Assembly: GCA_037974665.1 (NCBI GenBank)
Contig: CM075770.1
Coordinates: 66,413,850-66,477,849, forward strand
Length of the DNA stretch: 64,000 nt
Direction of reading: 5' to 3'
Origin: Ehretia macrophylla
Lineage: Eukaryota; Streptophyta; Magnoliopsida; Boraginales; Ehretiaceae
The position numbers and the translations under genes were made by a program. Of this stretch, positions 48,551 through 60,652 are shown one piece after another. How positions within the stretch are numbered: position 1 is the stretch's first letter; each line of letters begins with the position of its first letter. The notes under the pieces are model-generated. The model was not told the origin of the DNA. It did not search any database and worked only from the letters and a program-made list of their open reading frames with translations.

Positions 48551-48563
48551 AAGGAGGGGAGGA
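48551..48563 (+). other. polypurine tract
   Basis: AAGGAGGGGAGGA immediately before the 3' LTR start TGTGAAACC. It is the same 13 nt as in the nested gypsy element. Confidence 0.88.
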
Positions 48564-51042
48564 TGTGAAACCCCGTACCGAGCCCGTACCGAGCTTACAT
48601 GCATTTTATAACATTTTATACATTTTTGCATCATTTAACATATCTTTATATCAACTAATATGAATTTATATCATTTTACGTGCCTATGCCTCGATTAACG
48701 TGCATTTAAATTCAAGTATGTATCCTTGAGTAATTTGGGTAACGTAGATAATAATTAAATCATTTTATATGTTTTAAATTGATTTATGTGCATTTATCTC
48801 GATTTACGTGCATTTCATCGTTTAACGTGCACGTGAGTAAATTATATCGTGTAACTAGTAATTGGAACCAACTAAGTTCAATAATCAACTACAGTAACTA
48901 ACTAAAACCAAGATAGTTAGAATTAACTCTATAATGGCAAACTAGTAATACGCAAGCTAGTTGAGGGGCACTATTGTCCTTAGGCAAAAATTGGTTAATA
49001 TCTCAACACACACTACACCACCCACACACACTAAAATTATGCAACACACACACTCACACACCAGAAAACATACACACTCACACGATACACACACTACACA
49101 CCCCACACTCAGAAATTCGACCATAGAAGAAAAAAAGAGAGAGAAGAAAGAAGAAAGAGAAGAAGAAAAGAAAAGAAAGGAGCTGAAGCTAGATCAACCA
49201 ATCTTTTGCATTTGCTAGCAAGATCTAACACATCTTTTGCTTATTTGGTCAACATCTAAGGTGGGGGAGTTTTCATTCAAAGTTTTAATGCTCATCCAAG
49301 ATTTCATGTTATAAATGTATTAGTTAATCTTGCTTATATGTTCATATGGAGCTCAAAGGATGATTGAGTGTATTTTGTGTTGTAGATCTAAGAACTTGTT
49401 GAACTTGTGTGAAGAGTTGGAGGAGTTGATTGAGGGGATAGATGTGGTTCTTGTATATGATAGGATGCTTGTATTCGATGTTGAAATTGAAAGGCAAGCC
49501 TATTGGGTTTAGTCAGTGTTCTTGGTGTTCTTGGTGTTCTTGGTGTTTTTGAAGGTTGATTTTGATGATTGTTTGCTATGTTGATTTCTCGGTGAGTTGG
49601 TTGTTGATTGATGTTGTTGGGTGGTTTTCATTGACTTTGAGTCCTTATATGATGCCCATAAGTTACATTGAACATGCTTAATTGGTTGTAGGAGGTTGTG
49701 TGAATTGTTAGAATGTTTTTGGTGGAAATTATGTTCTTCCCGTGCAGCTATCCGGGCGTTACAGCCCCTCTCCGGTAGCCCGGATAGAGGCCTCAACGCC
49801 CGGTAGAAAGCTTCGATCCGGGCGTTACTTGCTTTTTTCGGGCGCCCGGATGTTTGACAACTCTGCGCAGTGATTTTCCGGAGGCTGTATCTCATTCGTT
49901 TCAACTCCGAATTGCATTATGTTTGATTCTAGAGTTATCTACTTTCAATAACCTTCGATTCTAGAAAAAAGTAGATTAATTGGATTTTGGTAATATAGGT
50001 AAAATTAGCTCCTAATTAGACTATTGTAAATGAGTTGAGTTTACTTCATAGCTTCATTTGTGCTTGCATTCTATTGTCATTTTGAGTTGTTTTAAGGTAT
50101 CTTTACACCTTTCCTTAGTATATTACCAGGTTAAGTCCTTCAACATGGTGGGTAATGGTTTCATGATTATCTAAACGATGCGCCCTAAATGCTACATATA
50201 CGTGATCTTTATATGTTTGCTTGATATGCCATTGATAATTGTAATAAATTGAATTATAATTGCGCGGCAGTTATAACCATTGTTAATGGAGGAAGTGACG
50301 AGACCTCCGGATTTGCCAGTATATCTCCACCCTCCCATTGATAATAGAGGAAGTGATGGAACCTCCGGATTTGCCGGTATATCTCGACCCTCTCACGATT
50401 GATTAAAGGCTTGTGGTAAGAATATTTTGCTTGGATATGTGCATGTCATGTTTTATCAACTGCTTACGAAAAGATAAAACCTTTACGAAAACCCTTCCTT
50501 GTTCACCTCTTCACTGAGCTATATGCAAGGATCTAGCTTACCCTCTTTTCCACCATTACAAGTTGTCCGGAGCTAGAGCTTAACTTGAGAATAGTTGTTC
50601 ATTTTGGTCAACCTTTTGTTGTAATAGAATGAGCTAGGCATGTGGTTTATTTGATGTAATGTATTAATCTCGTGGACACTTAACTATGTAACTAATTCTA
50701 TACATTACTCTTTTGAGGCCTAGTTGTAGTAGCTGGACCTGTATGAAGTAACGTAGTGAATCCAGGTCTTGTAATTTGAACTTGGTGGTTGTATTATTAT
50801 TTATTAGTGATGAAGTTTGTACAATGGGTGTTATGTAATATATGGTTTGATGTTTTATTTTATGGTTAATAGTGCTTGGGCAATTGTATTGTGCCTTAAC
50901 GGACTCAGGCGGAGTCATCTTCTTAAGCCCGTGGCATCACGATCCCAAAACGCTTGAGGATTTGTAAGCTTAAATTTTAATTCCCTATCATTATTGTGGT
51001 ATCAGAGACCGTTTCAATAATTAAGAAAATGGGGTCGTGACA
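48564..51042 (+). repeat. 3' LTR of gag-only element
   Basis: 2,479 bp, TGTGAAACCCCG to GTCGTGACA. It is uninterrupted and carries the ancestral order: AT-rich start, AC/GA-rich tracts (48998-49190), CCGGGCG cluster (49744-49856), 58-bp duplication (from 50289) and hairpin (50516-50539). It lacks the inverted duplications seen in the 5' LTR. Confidence 0.9.
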
Positions 51043-51047
51043 ATAAC
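51043..51047. repeat. target site duplication, right copy
   Basis: ATAAC, followed by TCCTTACGG of the interrupted 5S spacer. It pairs with GTAAC at 31576-31580. Confidence 0.8.
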
Positions 51048-51240
51048 TCCTTACGGATTAAAAGTTATGGGAACCGGAGCGACACATACCTAGTCATAAG
51101 GCCCACACCCTCAATTTGCTGGCCCAACCTGTATGTGAAGTGAAGTTGTCTTGCCCAAGGCGCTATGGGATTCGGTAATCGAAATGTGGTGTATAAAGTA
51201 TCTTGGCAACCCTAACCGGGGCAAAAAAATTGAAAAATTG

Positions 51241-51358
51241 GGGTGCAACACGAGGACTTCCCAAGCGGTCAACCATCCTAGTACTACTCTCGCCCAAGCA
51301 CACTTAACTTCGGAGTTCTGATGGGATCTGGTCCATTAGTGCTGTTATGATCGCACCC
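51241..51358 (-). rRNA. 5S ribosomal RNA
   Basis: First copy after the nested retrotransposon block. Changes at RNA 14, 26, 30, 57, 87, 93 and 95. Confidence 0.92.
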
Positions 51359-51921
51359 ATCATGTTGTGGGCATAAATCCTTTATGTGTTGACCATTCAC
51401 AGTCCTAGCCTAGAGAGATGGCCCATTCAAAAGGCCCAATGGGCTTAACGACAACCCATCCGCTTCAACAACGTAGCATTCTCGCAAGGCGTGATATCAA
51501 CGTGTTGTAGGGCCTAGTAATATCCCATGAGTTAGGTTGTCGTCCTTTTAATAGCTTACGACATACGATTCAGGATGAAAAAATAGAGCAAAAGAAGAAA
51601 AATAATCGGAAGCTGAAAAAAATGTTCAATTTTGTGCTCCGAAAACAGGCGCGGCTTAGCGGGTTTGCTGCCCCCGTCGTAGAGCTCTCAAAGAGCTTTC
51701 CAACAGTATGCGATGTGTTGCGTAACGCCTTACGAATTAAAAGTTATGGTCACCGGAGCAACGGAGAGCTGGTCACAAGTTCCACGCCCTCAGTTTGCGG
51801 GCCTAGCCTCTACGTGAACCGAAGTTGTCTTGCCCAATGTGGTCTGGGATTCGATAATAGAAATGTGGTGGATAATGCATCTTGGCAACCCTAACTGGGG
51901 CAAAAAAAAGTTGAAAAAGAG

Positions 51922-52039
51922 GGGTACAACACGAGGACTTCCCAGGGGGTCAACCATCCTAGTACTACTCTCGCCCAAGCGCGCTTAACTTCGGAGTTCT
52001 GATGGGATCGGGTCCATTAGTGCTGGTATGATCGCACCC
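51922..52039 (-). rRNA. 5S ribosomal RNA
   Basis: Five changes: RNA 26, 30, 59, 87 and 114. The variants at 26 and 87 are shared with its neighbour at 51241. Confidence 0.93.
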
Positions 52040-52600
52040 ATCATGTTGTCGGCAAAAATCCTTTATGTGTTGATGGTTCACAGTCCCAGCCCAGAGGCAT
52101 GGCGCATTCAAAAGGCCCAATGAGCTTAACGACAACCCATCCCCTTCTACAACGCAGCATCCTCGCAAGACTTAATATCGACGAGTTGTAGGCCCCTCTA
52201 ATGTCCTGCGGGTTAGCTTGTCATCCTTTTAACAGCTCACGACGTACGATCCGGGACAAAAAAATAGAGCGAAAGAAGAAAAGTGGCCGAAAACTGATAA
52301 AAATATTCAATTTTGGGCTCCAAAAATGGGTGCAACCGAGCAGGCTTGCTGCCCCCATCGTAGAGCTCTCAGAGAGCTTTCCAACGGTATGTTGTGCGCC
52401 TCGTAACTCTTTACGGATCAAAACTTATGGGCACCGGAACGACGGAGACCTGGTCACAAGCCCTACGCCCTCGGTTTGTGGGCCCAGCCTCTACGTGAAC
52501 CGAAGTTGTCTTGCCCAAGTTGCCATGGGATTCGGTAATAGAAATGTGGTGGACGAAGTATCTTGGCAACCCTAACCGAGGCAAAAAAAATTAAAAAGGG

Positions 52601-52718
52601 GGGTGCAACACGAGGACTTCCCACGGGGTCACCCATCCTAGTACTACTATCGCCCAAGCAGGCTTAACTTTAGAGTTCTAAAGGGATCAGGTGCATTATT
52701 GCTGGTATGATCACACCC
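52601..52718 (-). rRNA. 5S ribosomal RNA
   Basis: About ten changes: RNA 6, 20, 30, 37, 39, 47, 48, 58, 70 and 95. Confidence 0.89.
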
Positions 52719-53279
52719 ATCATGTTGAGGGCACAAATCCTTTATGTGTTGACGGTTCACAATCCCAGCCCATAGAGATGGCCAATTCAAAAGGCCCAAT
52801 GAGCTTAACGACAACCCATCCGCTTCAATAACGCAGCATCCTCTTAAGACATAGTATTGATGCGTTGTAGGACCCTATAATATCCCGCGAGTTATGTTGT
52901 CATCCTTTTAACAGCTCACGACGTATGATACGGGACGGAAAAACAGAGCAAAAGAAGGAAAGTGGCCCAAAACTGATGAAAATGTTTGATTTTGGGCTTC
53001 GAAAACAGGCGCAGCCGAGCAAGCTTGCTGCCCCCGTCGTAGAGCTCTCAGAGAGCTTTCAAACGGTATGATGTGCACCGCTTAACTCCTTACGGATCAA
53101 AAGTTATGGGCACCGGAGCGACGGAGACCTGGTCACAAGCCCCACACCCTCGATTTGTGGGCCCAGCCTCTACGTGAAACGAAGTTGTCTTAGCCAAGGT
53201 ACCGTTGGATTCGGTAATAGAAATGTGGAGGATAAAGTATCTTGGCAACCCTAACTGGGGCAAAAAAAATTGAAAAGGG

Positions 53280-53397
53280 GGGTGCAACACAAGGACTTCC
53301 CAAGGGGTCAACCATCCATGTACTACTCTCGCCCAAGCACCCTTAACTTCGGAGTTCTGATGGGATCCGGTGCATTAGTACTGGTATGATTGCGCTC
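53280..53397 (-). rRNA. 5S ribosomal RNA
   Basis: About ten changes: RNA 2, 4, 7, 18, 57, 79, 80, 87, 95 and 107. The 5' strand of helix I is damaged. Confidence 0.89.
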
Positions 53398-53916
53398 GTC
53401 ATGTTTTGGGCACAAATCTTTTATGTGTTGACGGTTCACAGTCCCAGCCCAGAGAGATGGCCCATTAAAAAGGCCCAATGGGCTTAACGACAACCCATCA
53501 TCTTCAACAACGCAGCATCCTCGTAAGACGTGATATCGACGCATTGTAGGGCCCAGTAATATCCCGTGAGTTAGGTTGTCATCCTTTCAATAGCTCACGA
53601 TGTATGATCCGGTACAGAAAAACAGAGCAAAAGAAGAAAAGTGGCCCGAAAGTAATGAAAACGTTCGATTTTTGGCTCCGAAAACAGGCGCAGCTGAGCA
53701 GGCTATCTGCCCCTGTTGTAGAGCTCTCGGAGCGCTTTCCAACAATATGTTGTGCACTGCGTAACTCCTTACGAATTAAAAGTTATAGGCTCCAGAGCGA
53801 CGAAGACCCAGTCACAAGCCTCATTCCCTCTGTTTGTGGGCCTAGCCTCTACGTGAAGCGAAGTTTTCTTACCCAAGGTGCCGTGGGATTCGGTAATAGA
53901 AATGTGGTGGATAAAC

Positions 53917-53993
53917 TACTACTCTCGCCCAAGCACGCTTAACTTCGGAGTTCTGATGGGATCCGGTGCATTAGTGTTTATATGATTGCACCC
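53917..53993 (-). pseudogene. 5S rRNA pseudogene, 3' end deleted
   Basis: Only RNA positions 1-77 remain. At 53916 the gene joins spacer sequence GTGGTGGATAAA, so box C, the 3' domain, the terminator and about 50 bp of spacer are gone. Box A and the upstream region survive, but without box C and a terminator no proper 5S RNA can form. Confidence 0.93.
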
Positions 53994-54555
53994 GTCATGT
54001 CGTGGGCACAAATCCTCTATGCGTTGATGGTTCACAGTCCTAGCCCAGTGAGATGGCCCATTCAAAAGGCCCAATGGGCTTAACGACAACCCATCCGCTT
54101 CAACAACGCAGTATCCTCGTAAGACGTGATATCGATGCGTTGTAAAGCCTTGTAATTTACCGCGAGTTAGGTTGTCGTCCTTTTAACAGCTCAAGACGTA
54201 CGATCCGGGATGAAAAAACAAAGCAAAAGAAGGAAAGTGGCCCGAAACTGATGAAAACATTTGATATTGAGCTCCAAAAATAGGCGCAGCCAAGCAGGCT
54301 TACTACCCCCGTTGTAGGGCTCTCGGAGAGCTTTCCAACGGTATGCTGTGCGCCGCGTAACTCCTAACAGATCAAAAGTTATGGGCACCGGAGCGACGGA
54401 GACCTGGTCACAAGCCCTACGCCCTCGGTTTGCAGGCCCAGCCTCTACGTGAAGCGAAGTTGTCTTGCCCAAGGTGCCGTGGAATTCGATAATAGAAATG
54501 TGGTGGATAAAGTATCTTGGCTACCCTAACCGGGGCAAAAAAAAATTGAAAAATG

Positions 54556-54673
54556 GGGTGCAACACGAGGACTACCCAAGGGGTCACCCATCCTAGTACT
54601 ACTCTCGCCTAAGCACGCTTAACTTCGAAGTTCTGATGGGATCCGGCGCATTAGTGCTGGTATGATGGCACCC
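54556..54673 (-). rRNA. 5S ribosomal RNA
   Basis: Changes at RNA 7, 27, 46, 64, 95 and 100. Four or more are shared with 55915 through a two-unit duplication. Confidence 0.92.
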
Positions 54674-55234
54674 GTAATGTTGTGGACACAAATCCTTTAT
54701 GTGTTGACGGTCCATAGTCCCAGCCCAGAGAGATGGCCTATTCAAAAGGCCCAATGGGCCTAACGACAACCCATCCGCTTTAACAATGCAACATCCTCGC
54801 AAGAAGTGATATCGACGCATTGAAGGGCCTTGTAATATCCCACGAGTTAGGTTGTTGTCCTTTTAACAGCTCACGACTTACGATCCAGGACGAAAAACCA
54901 GTGCAAAAGAAAAAAAGTAGCCCAAACCTGATGAAAACTTTCAATTTTGGGCTCCAAAAATAGGAGCAGTCGAGCAGGCTTGTCTTTCCCATCGTAGAGC
55001 TCTCGGAGAGCTTTCCAACGGTATGTTCTGCGTCGTGTAACTCGTTACGGATCAAAAATTATGGGCACCGGAGCGTCGGAGACCTACTCACAAGCCCTAA
55101 GCCCTCGGTTTGCTGGCCTAGCCTCTACGTGAAGCGAATTTGTCTTGCCCAAGGTGCCGTGGGATTCGTTAATAGAAATGCGTGGATAAAGTATCTTGGC
55201 AACCGTAACCGGGGCAAAAAAAATTGAAAAGATG

Positions 55235-55352
55235 GGGTACAACTCAAGGACTTCCCAGGGGGTCACCCATCTTAGTACTACTCTCGCCCAAGCACGCTTA
55301 ACTTCGGAGTTCTGATGGGATCTTGTGTATTAGTGCTGGTATGATGGCACCC
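55235..55352 (-). rRNA. 5S ribosomal RNA
   Basis: Changes at RNA 7, 25, 29, 30, 81, 107, 109 and 114. Partner of 56593. Confidence 0.91.
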
Positions 55353-55914
55353 GTCATGTTGTGGGCACAAATCCTTTATGTGTTGACCGTTCACAGTCCC
55401 AGCCCACAGAGATGGCCCATTCAAAAGGCCCAATGGGCTTAACGACATCCCATCCGCTTCAACAACGCAGCATCCTAGTAAGGTGTGATATCGGCGCGTT
55501 GTAAAGCACTGAAATGTCCCGCGAGTTAGGTTGTCGTCCTTTTAACAGCTCAAGACGTACGATCCGGGACGAAAAAACAGAGCAAAAGAAGGAAAATGGC
55601 CCGAAACTGACGAAAACATTCGATTTTGAGCTCCGAAAATAGGCACAGCCAAGCAGGCTTACTGCTCCCGTTGTAGGGCTCTCGGAGAGCTTTCCAACGG
55701 TATGCTTTGCGCCGCGTAACTCCTTACGGATCAAAACTTATGGGAACCGGAACGACGAAGACCTGGTCACAAGCCCTACGTCCTCGGTTTGCGAGCCCAG
55801 CCTCTACGTGAAGCGAAGTTGTCTTGCCCAAGGTGCCATGGAATTCGATAATAGAAATGTGGTGGATAAAGTATCTTGGCTACCCTAACCGGGGCAAAAA
55901 ACAATTGAAAAAGG

Positions 55915-56032
55915 GCGTGCAACACGAGGACTACCCAAGGGGTCACCCATCCTAGTACTACTCTTGCCTAAGCACGCTTAACTTCGAAGTTCTGATGGGA
56001 TCCGGCGCATTAGTGCTGGTATGATCGCACCC
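55915..56032 (-). rRNA. 5S ribosomal RNA
   Basis: Changes at RNA 27, 46, 64, 68, 95, 100 and 117. Confidence 0.92.
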
Positions 56033-56592
56033 GTAATGTTGTGGACACAAATCCTTTATGTGTTGACGGTCCACAGTCCCAGCCCAGAGAGATGGCCCAT
56101 TCAAAAGGCCCAATGGGCCTAACGACAACCCATCCGCTTTAACAATGCAACATCCTCGCAAAAAGTGATATCGACGCATTGAAGGGACTTGTAATATCCC
56201 GCGAGTTAGGTTGTTGTCCTTTTAACAGCTCACGACGTACGATCCGGGAAGAAAAAACAGTGCAAAAGAAAAAAAGTGGCCCAAAACTGATGAAAACTTT
56301 CAATTTTGGGCTCCAAAAATAGGAGCAATCGAGCAGGCTTGCATTTTCTATCGTAGAGCTCTCGGAGAGCTTTCCAACGGTATGTTGTGCGCCGTGTAAC
56401 TCGTTACGGATCAAAAGTTATGGGCACCAGAGCGTCGGAGACCTAGTCACAAGCCCTAAGCCCTCGGTTTGCTGGCGTAGCCTCTACGTGAAGCGAATTT
56501 GTGTTGCCCAAGGTGCCGTGGGATTCGTTAATAGAAATGTGTGGAGAAAGTATCTTGGCAACCGTAACCGAGGCAAAAAAAATTGAAAAGGG

Positions 56593-56710
56593 GGGTGCAA
56601 CATGTGGACTTCCCAGGGGGTCACCCATGCTAGTACTACTCTCGCCCAAGCACGCTTAACTTCGGAGTTCTGATGGGATCTTGTGTATTAGTGCTGGTAT
56701 GATGGCACCC
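56593..56710 (-). rRNA. 5S ribosomal RNA
   Basis: Changes at RNA 7, 25, 29, 30, 82, 106 and 108. Those at 7, 25, 29 and 30 are shared with 55235. Confidence 0.92.
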
Positions 56711-57270
56711 GTCATGTTGTGGGCACAAATCCTTTATGTGTTGACCGTTCACAGTCCCAGCCCACAGAGATGGCCCATTCAAAAGGCCCAATGGGCTTAA
56801 CGACAACCCATCCGCTTCAACAACGCAGCATCCTCGCAAGACGTGATATTGATGCATTTTAGGGCCCTCTAATGTCCCGCGAGTTAGGTTGTCGTCCTTT
56901 TAACAGCTCACGACGTACGATCCGGGATGAAAAAATAGAGCAAAAGAAGAAAGTGGCCTGAAATTGATGAAAATTTTCAATTTTGGGCTCCAAAAATATG
57001 GGCAGTCGATCAGGCTTGCTGTCCTAGTCGTAAAGCTCTTGGAGAGCTTTTCAACGGTATGTTATGCGCCGCGTAACTCCTTACAGATCAAAAGTTATGG
57101 GCACCGGAGCGACAGAGACCTGGTCACGAGCCCTACGCCTTCGGTTTGCAGGCCCAGCCTCTACGTGAAGCGAAGTTGTGTTGCCCAAGGTGCCATGGGA
57201 TTCGGTAATAGAAATGTGGTGGATAAAGTATCTTGGCTACCCAAACCGAGGCAAAAAAAATTGAAAAGGG

Positions 57271-57388
57271 GGGTACAACACGAGGACTACCTAGGGGGTC
57301 ACCCATCCTAGTACTACTCTCGCCCAAGCACGCTTAACTTCGGAGTTCTGATGGGATCTGGTGCATTAGTGTTGTTATGATCGCACCA
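57271..57388 (-). rRNA. 5S ribosomal RNA
   Basis: Changes at RNA 1, 14, 17, 30, 97, 100 and 114. Those at 1, 14, 17, 30 and 100 recur in 59299. Confidence 0.92.
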
Positions 57389-57942
57389 GCCATGTTGAGG
57401 GCACAAATCCTTTATGTGTTGACGGTTCACAGTCCAAGCCCACAGAGATGGCCAATTCAAAAGGCCTAATGGGCTTAACGACATCCCATCTGCTTCAACA
57501 ACGCAGCATCCTCGTAAGACGTGATATAGACGTGTTGTAGGGCACTGTATAATCCCGTGAGTTAGGTTGTCGTCCTTTTAACAGCTCACGACGTACGATC
57601 TGGGATGGAAAAACAGAACAAAAGAAGTAAAGTGTCTTGAAACTGATGAAAACGTTCAATTTTGGGCTCCGACAACAACCGAGCAGGCTTGCTGCCCCCG
57701 TTGTAGAGCTCTCGGAGGGCTTTCCAATAGTATGTTGTGCGACACGTAACTCCTTACGGGTTAAAAGTTATGGGCATCGGACCGACGGAGACCTGGTCAT
57801 AATCCCCACGCCCTCGGTTTGCGGGCCCAGCCTCTACGTGAAGCGAAGTTGTCTTGCCCAAGGTACCGTGGGATTCGATAATAGAAATGTGGTGGATAAA
57901 GTATCTTGGCAACCCTAACCGGGGAAAAAAAAATTGAAAAGG

Positions 57943-58060
57943 GGGTACAACACGAGGACTTCCCAGGGGGTCACCCATCCTAGTACTACTCTCGCCCAAG
58001 CATGCTTAACTTTGGAGTTCTAATGGGATCCGGTGCATTAGTGCTGTTATGATCGCACCC
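57943..58060 (-). rRNA. 5S ribosomal RNA
   Basis: Five changes: RNA 14, 39, 48, 58 and 114. Partner of 59974. Confidence 0.93.
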
Positions 58061-58620
58061 GTCATGTTGAGGGCACAAATCATTTATGTGTTGACGGTTC
58101 ACAGTTCCAGCCCAGAGAGATGGCCCATTGAAAAGGCCCAATGAGCTTAACGACAACCCAACCACTTCAACAACGCAGCATCCTCTTAAGACGTGATATC
58201 GACGCATTGTAGGCCTTGTAATATCCTGCGAGTTAGGTTGTCGTCCTTTTAACAGCTCACGATGTACGATTCGGGATGAAAAACTTAGCGAAAGAAGGAA
58301 AGTTGCCTGAAACTGATGAAAACATTCGATTTTGGGCTCCGAAAACAGGTACTGCAAAGCAGGCTTGTTGCCCTTGTTGTGGAGCTCTCGAAGAGCTTTC
58401 CAACGAAATGTTGTTTGCCGCGTAGCTCCTTACGGATTAAAAGTTATGGGCACCGGAGCGACGGAGACCTGGTCACAAGCCCCACGCCCTCGGTTTGCAG
58501 GCCTAACCTCTACGTGAAGCGATGTTGTCTTACCAAAGGTGCCGTGGGATTCGGTAATAGAAATGTGTTAGATAAAGTATCTTGGCAACCCTAACCGGCG
58601 CAAAAAAAATTGAAAATGAG

Positions 58621-58738
58621 GGGTACAACATGAGGACATCCCAGGGGGTCACCTATCCTAGTACTACTCTCGCCCAAGCACGCTTAACTTCAGAGTTCTA
58701 ATGGGATCCGGGGGATTAGTGCTGGTATGATCGCACCC
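58621..58738 (-). rRNA. 5S ribosomal RNA
   Basis: Changes at RNA 25, 27, 39, 47, 85, 101, 108 and 114. Partner of 60653. Confidence 0.91.
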
Positions 58739-59298
58739 GTCATGTTAAGGGCACAAATCCTTTATGTGTTGACCGTTCACAGTTCCAGCCCAGAGAGATG
58801 GCCCATTCAAAAGGCCCAATGGGCTTAATGACAACCCATCCACTTCAACAACGCAGCATCCTTATAAGACGTGATATCTACGCATTGTAGGCCTTGTAAT
58901 ATCCTGCGAGTTAGGTTGTCGCCCTTTTAATAGCTCACGATGTACGATCCGGGACGAAAAAACCTAGCGAAAGAAGGAAAATGGCCCGAAACTGATGAAA
59001 ACGTTTGATTTTGGGCTCCGAAAACTGGCGCTACGAAGAAGACTTACTGCCTTCATTGTGGAGCTCTCGAAGAGCTTTCAAACGGTCTGTTGTGTGCCGC
59101 GTAACTCCTTACGGATCAAAAGTTATGGGCCCCGGAGCGACGGAGACCTGGTCATAAGCCCTACGCCCTCGGTTCGCGGACCCAGCCTCTACGTGAAGCG
59201 AAGTTATCTTGCCCAAGGTGCCGTGGGTTTTGGTAATGGAAATGTGGTGGATAAAGTATCTTGGCTACCCTAACTGGGGCAAAAAAAATTGAAAAGGG

Positions 59299-59416
59299 GG
59301 GTGCAACACGAGGATTACCGAGGGGGTCACCCATCCTAGTACTACTCTCGCCCAAGCACGCTTAACTTCGGAGTTCTAATGGGATCTGGTTCATTAGTGT
59401 TGTTATGATCGCACCA
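59299..59416 (-). rRNA. 5S ribosomal RNA
   Basis: Changes at RNA 1, 14, 17, 26, 30, 39, 97, 100 and 102. Confidence 0.91.
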
Positions 59417-59973
59417 GTCATGTTGAGGGCACAAATCCTTTATGTGTTGACGGTTCACAGTCCCAGCCCACAGAGATGGCCCATTCAAAAGGCCCAATGG
59501 GCTTAACGACATCCCATCTGCTTCAACAACGCAGCATCCTCGTAGGACGTGATATCGACGCATTGTAGGGCACTGTATTATCCCACGAGTTAGGTTGTCG
59601 TCCTTTTAACAGCTCCCGACGTACGATCCGGGACGAAAAAACAGAGCAAAAGAAGGAAAGTGTCCTGAAATTGATGAAAACGTTCGATTTTGGGCTCCGA
59701 AAACAGCGGAGCAGGCTTGCTGCCCCCATCGTAGAGCTCTCGGAGAGCTTTTAAACGGTTTGTTGTGCGATGCATAACTCCTTACGGATTAAAAGTTATG
59801 GGCATCAGAGCAACGGAGACCTAGTCATACTCCCCACGTCCTTGGTTTGCGGACCCAGCTTCTACATGAAGTGAAGTTGTCTTGCCCAAGGTGCCGTGGG
59901 ATTCGATAATAGAAATGTGGTGGATAAAGTATCTTGGCAACCGTAACCGGGGCAAAAAATATTGAAAAGGCGG

Positions 59974-60091
59974 GGGTGCAACACGAGGACATCCCAGGGG
60001 GTCACCTATCCTAGTACTACTCTCACCCAAGCACGCTTAACTTTGGAGTTCTAATGGGATCCGGTGCATTAGTGCTGGTATGATCGCACCT
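59974..60091 (-). rRNA. 5S ribosomal RNA
   Basis: Changes at RNA 1, 39, 48, 67, 85 and 101. Confidence 0.92.
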
Positions 60092-60652
60092 GTCATGTTG
60101 AGGGCACAAATCCTTTATGTGATGTCGGTTCACAGTCCCAGCCCAGAGAGATAGCTCATTCAAAAGGCCCAATGGGCTTAACGACAACCCATCCACTTCA
60201 ACAACGCAACATCCTCATAAGATGCGATATCAACGCAATGTCGGCCCTGTAATTTTTTGCAAGTTAGGTTGTCGTCCTTTTAACAGCTCACGATGTACGA
60301 TCCGAGAAGAAAAAACTGAGTAAAAGTCAGAAAGTGGCCCGAAACTGATGAAAACGTTCAATTTTGGGCTCCGAAAACTGGCACTGCCAAGCAGGCTTGC
60401 TACCCCTGTTGTAGAGCTCTCGGAGAGCTTTTCAACGATATGTTGTTTGCCGCGTAACTCCTTACAGATTAAAAGTTATGGGCACCGGAGCGACGGAGAC
60501 CTGGTTACAAGCCCCACGCCCTCGGTTTGCAGGCCCACCCTCTCCGTGAAGTGAAGTTGTCTTACCCAAGGTGCCATGGGATTCGGTAATAGAAATGTGT
60601 TGGATAAAGTATCTTGGCAACCCTAACCGGGGCAAAAAAAATTGAAAAAGGG

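Larger units (their letters stand above)
31581..51042 (+). mobile_element. gag-only LTR retrotransposon hosting a nested element
   Basis: Plus-strand element: 5' LTR (31581-32060 plus 43935-46114, split by a nested gypsy element), primer site at 46118, internal region to 48563, polypurine tract and 3' LTR 48564-51042. The internal region is only about 2.45 kb and shows a broken gag with two zinc knuckles. No protease, reverse transcriptase, RNase H or integrase is visible, so the element looks non-autonomous. Its Gag knuckles and polypurine tract closely resemble those of the nested autonomous-type element, which suggests that such a relative could have supplied enzymes. It interrupts a 5S spacer. 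Confidence 0.88.
54190..56860. repeat. recent two-unit 5S duplication (offset 1,359 bp)
   Basis: 54556/55915 and 55235/56593 share many rare variants (gene positions, GTAATGTTGTGGACACAA, CTCAAGACGTACG). It is the closest pair of dimers in the window. Confidence 0.88.
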
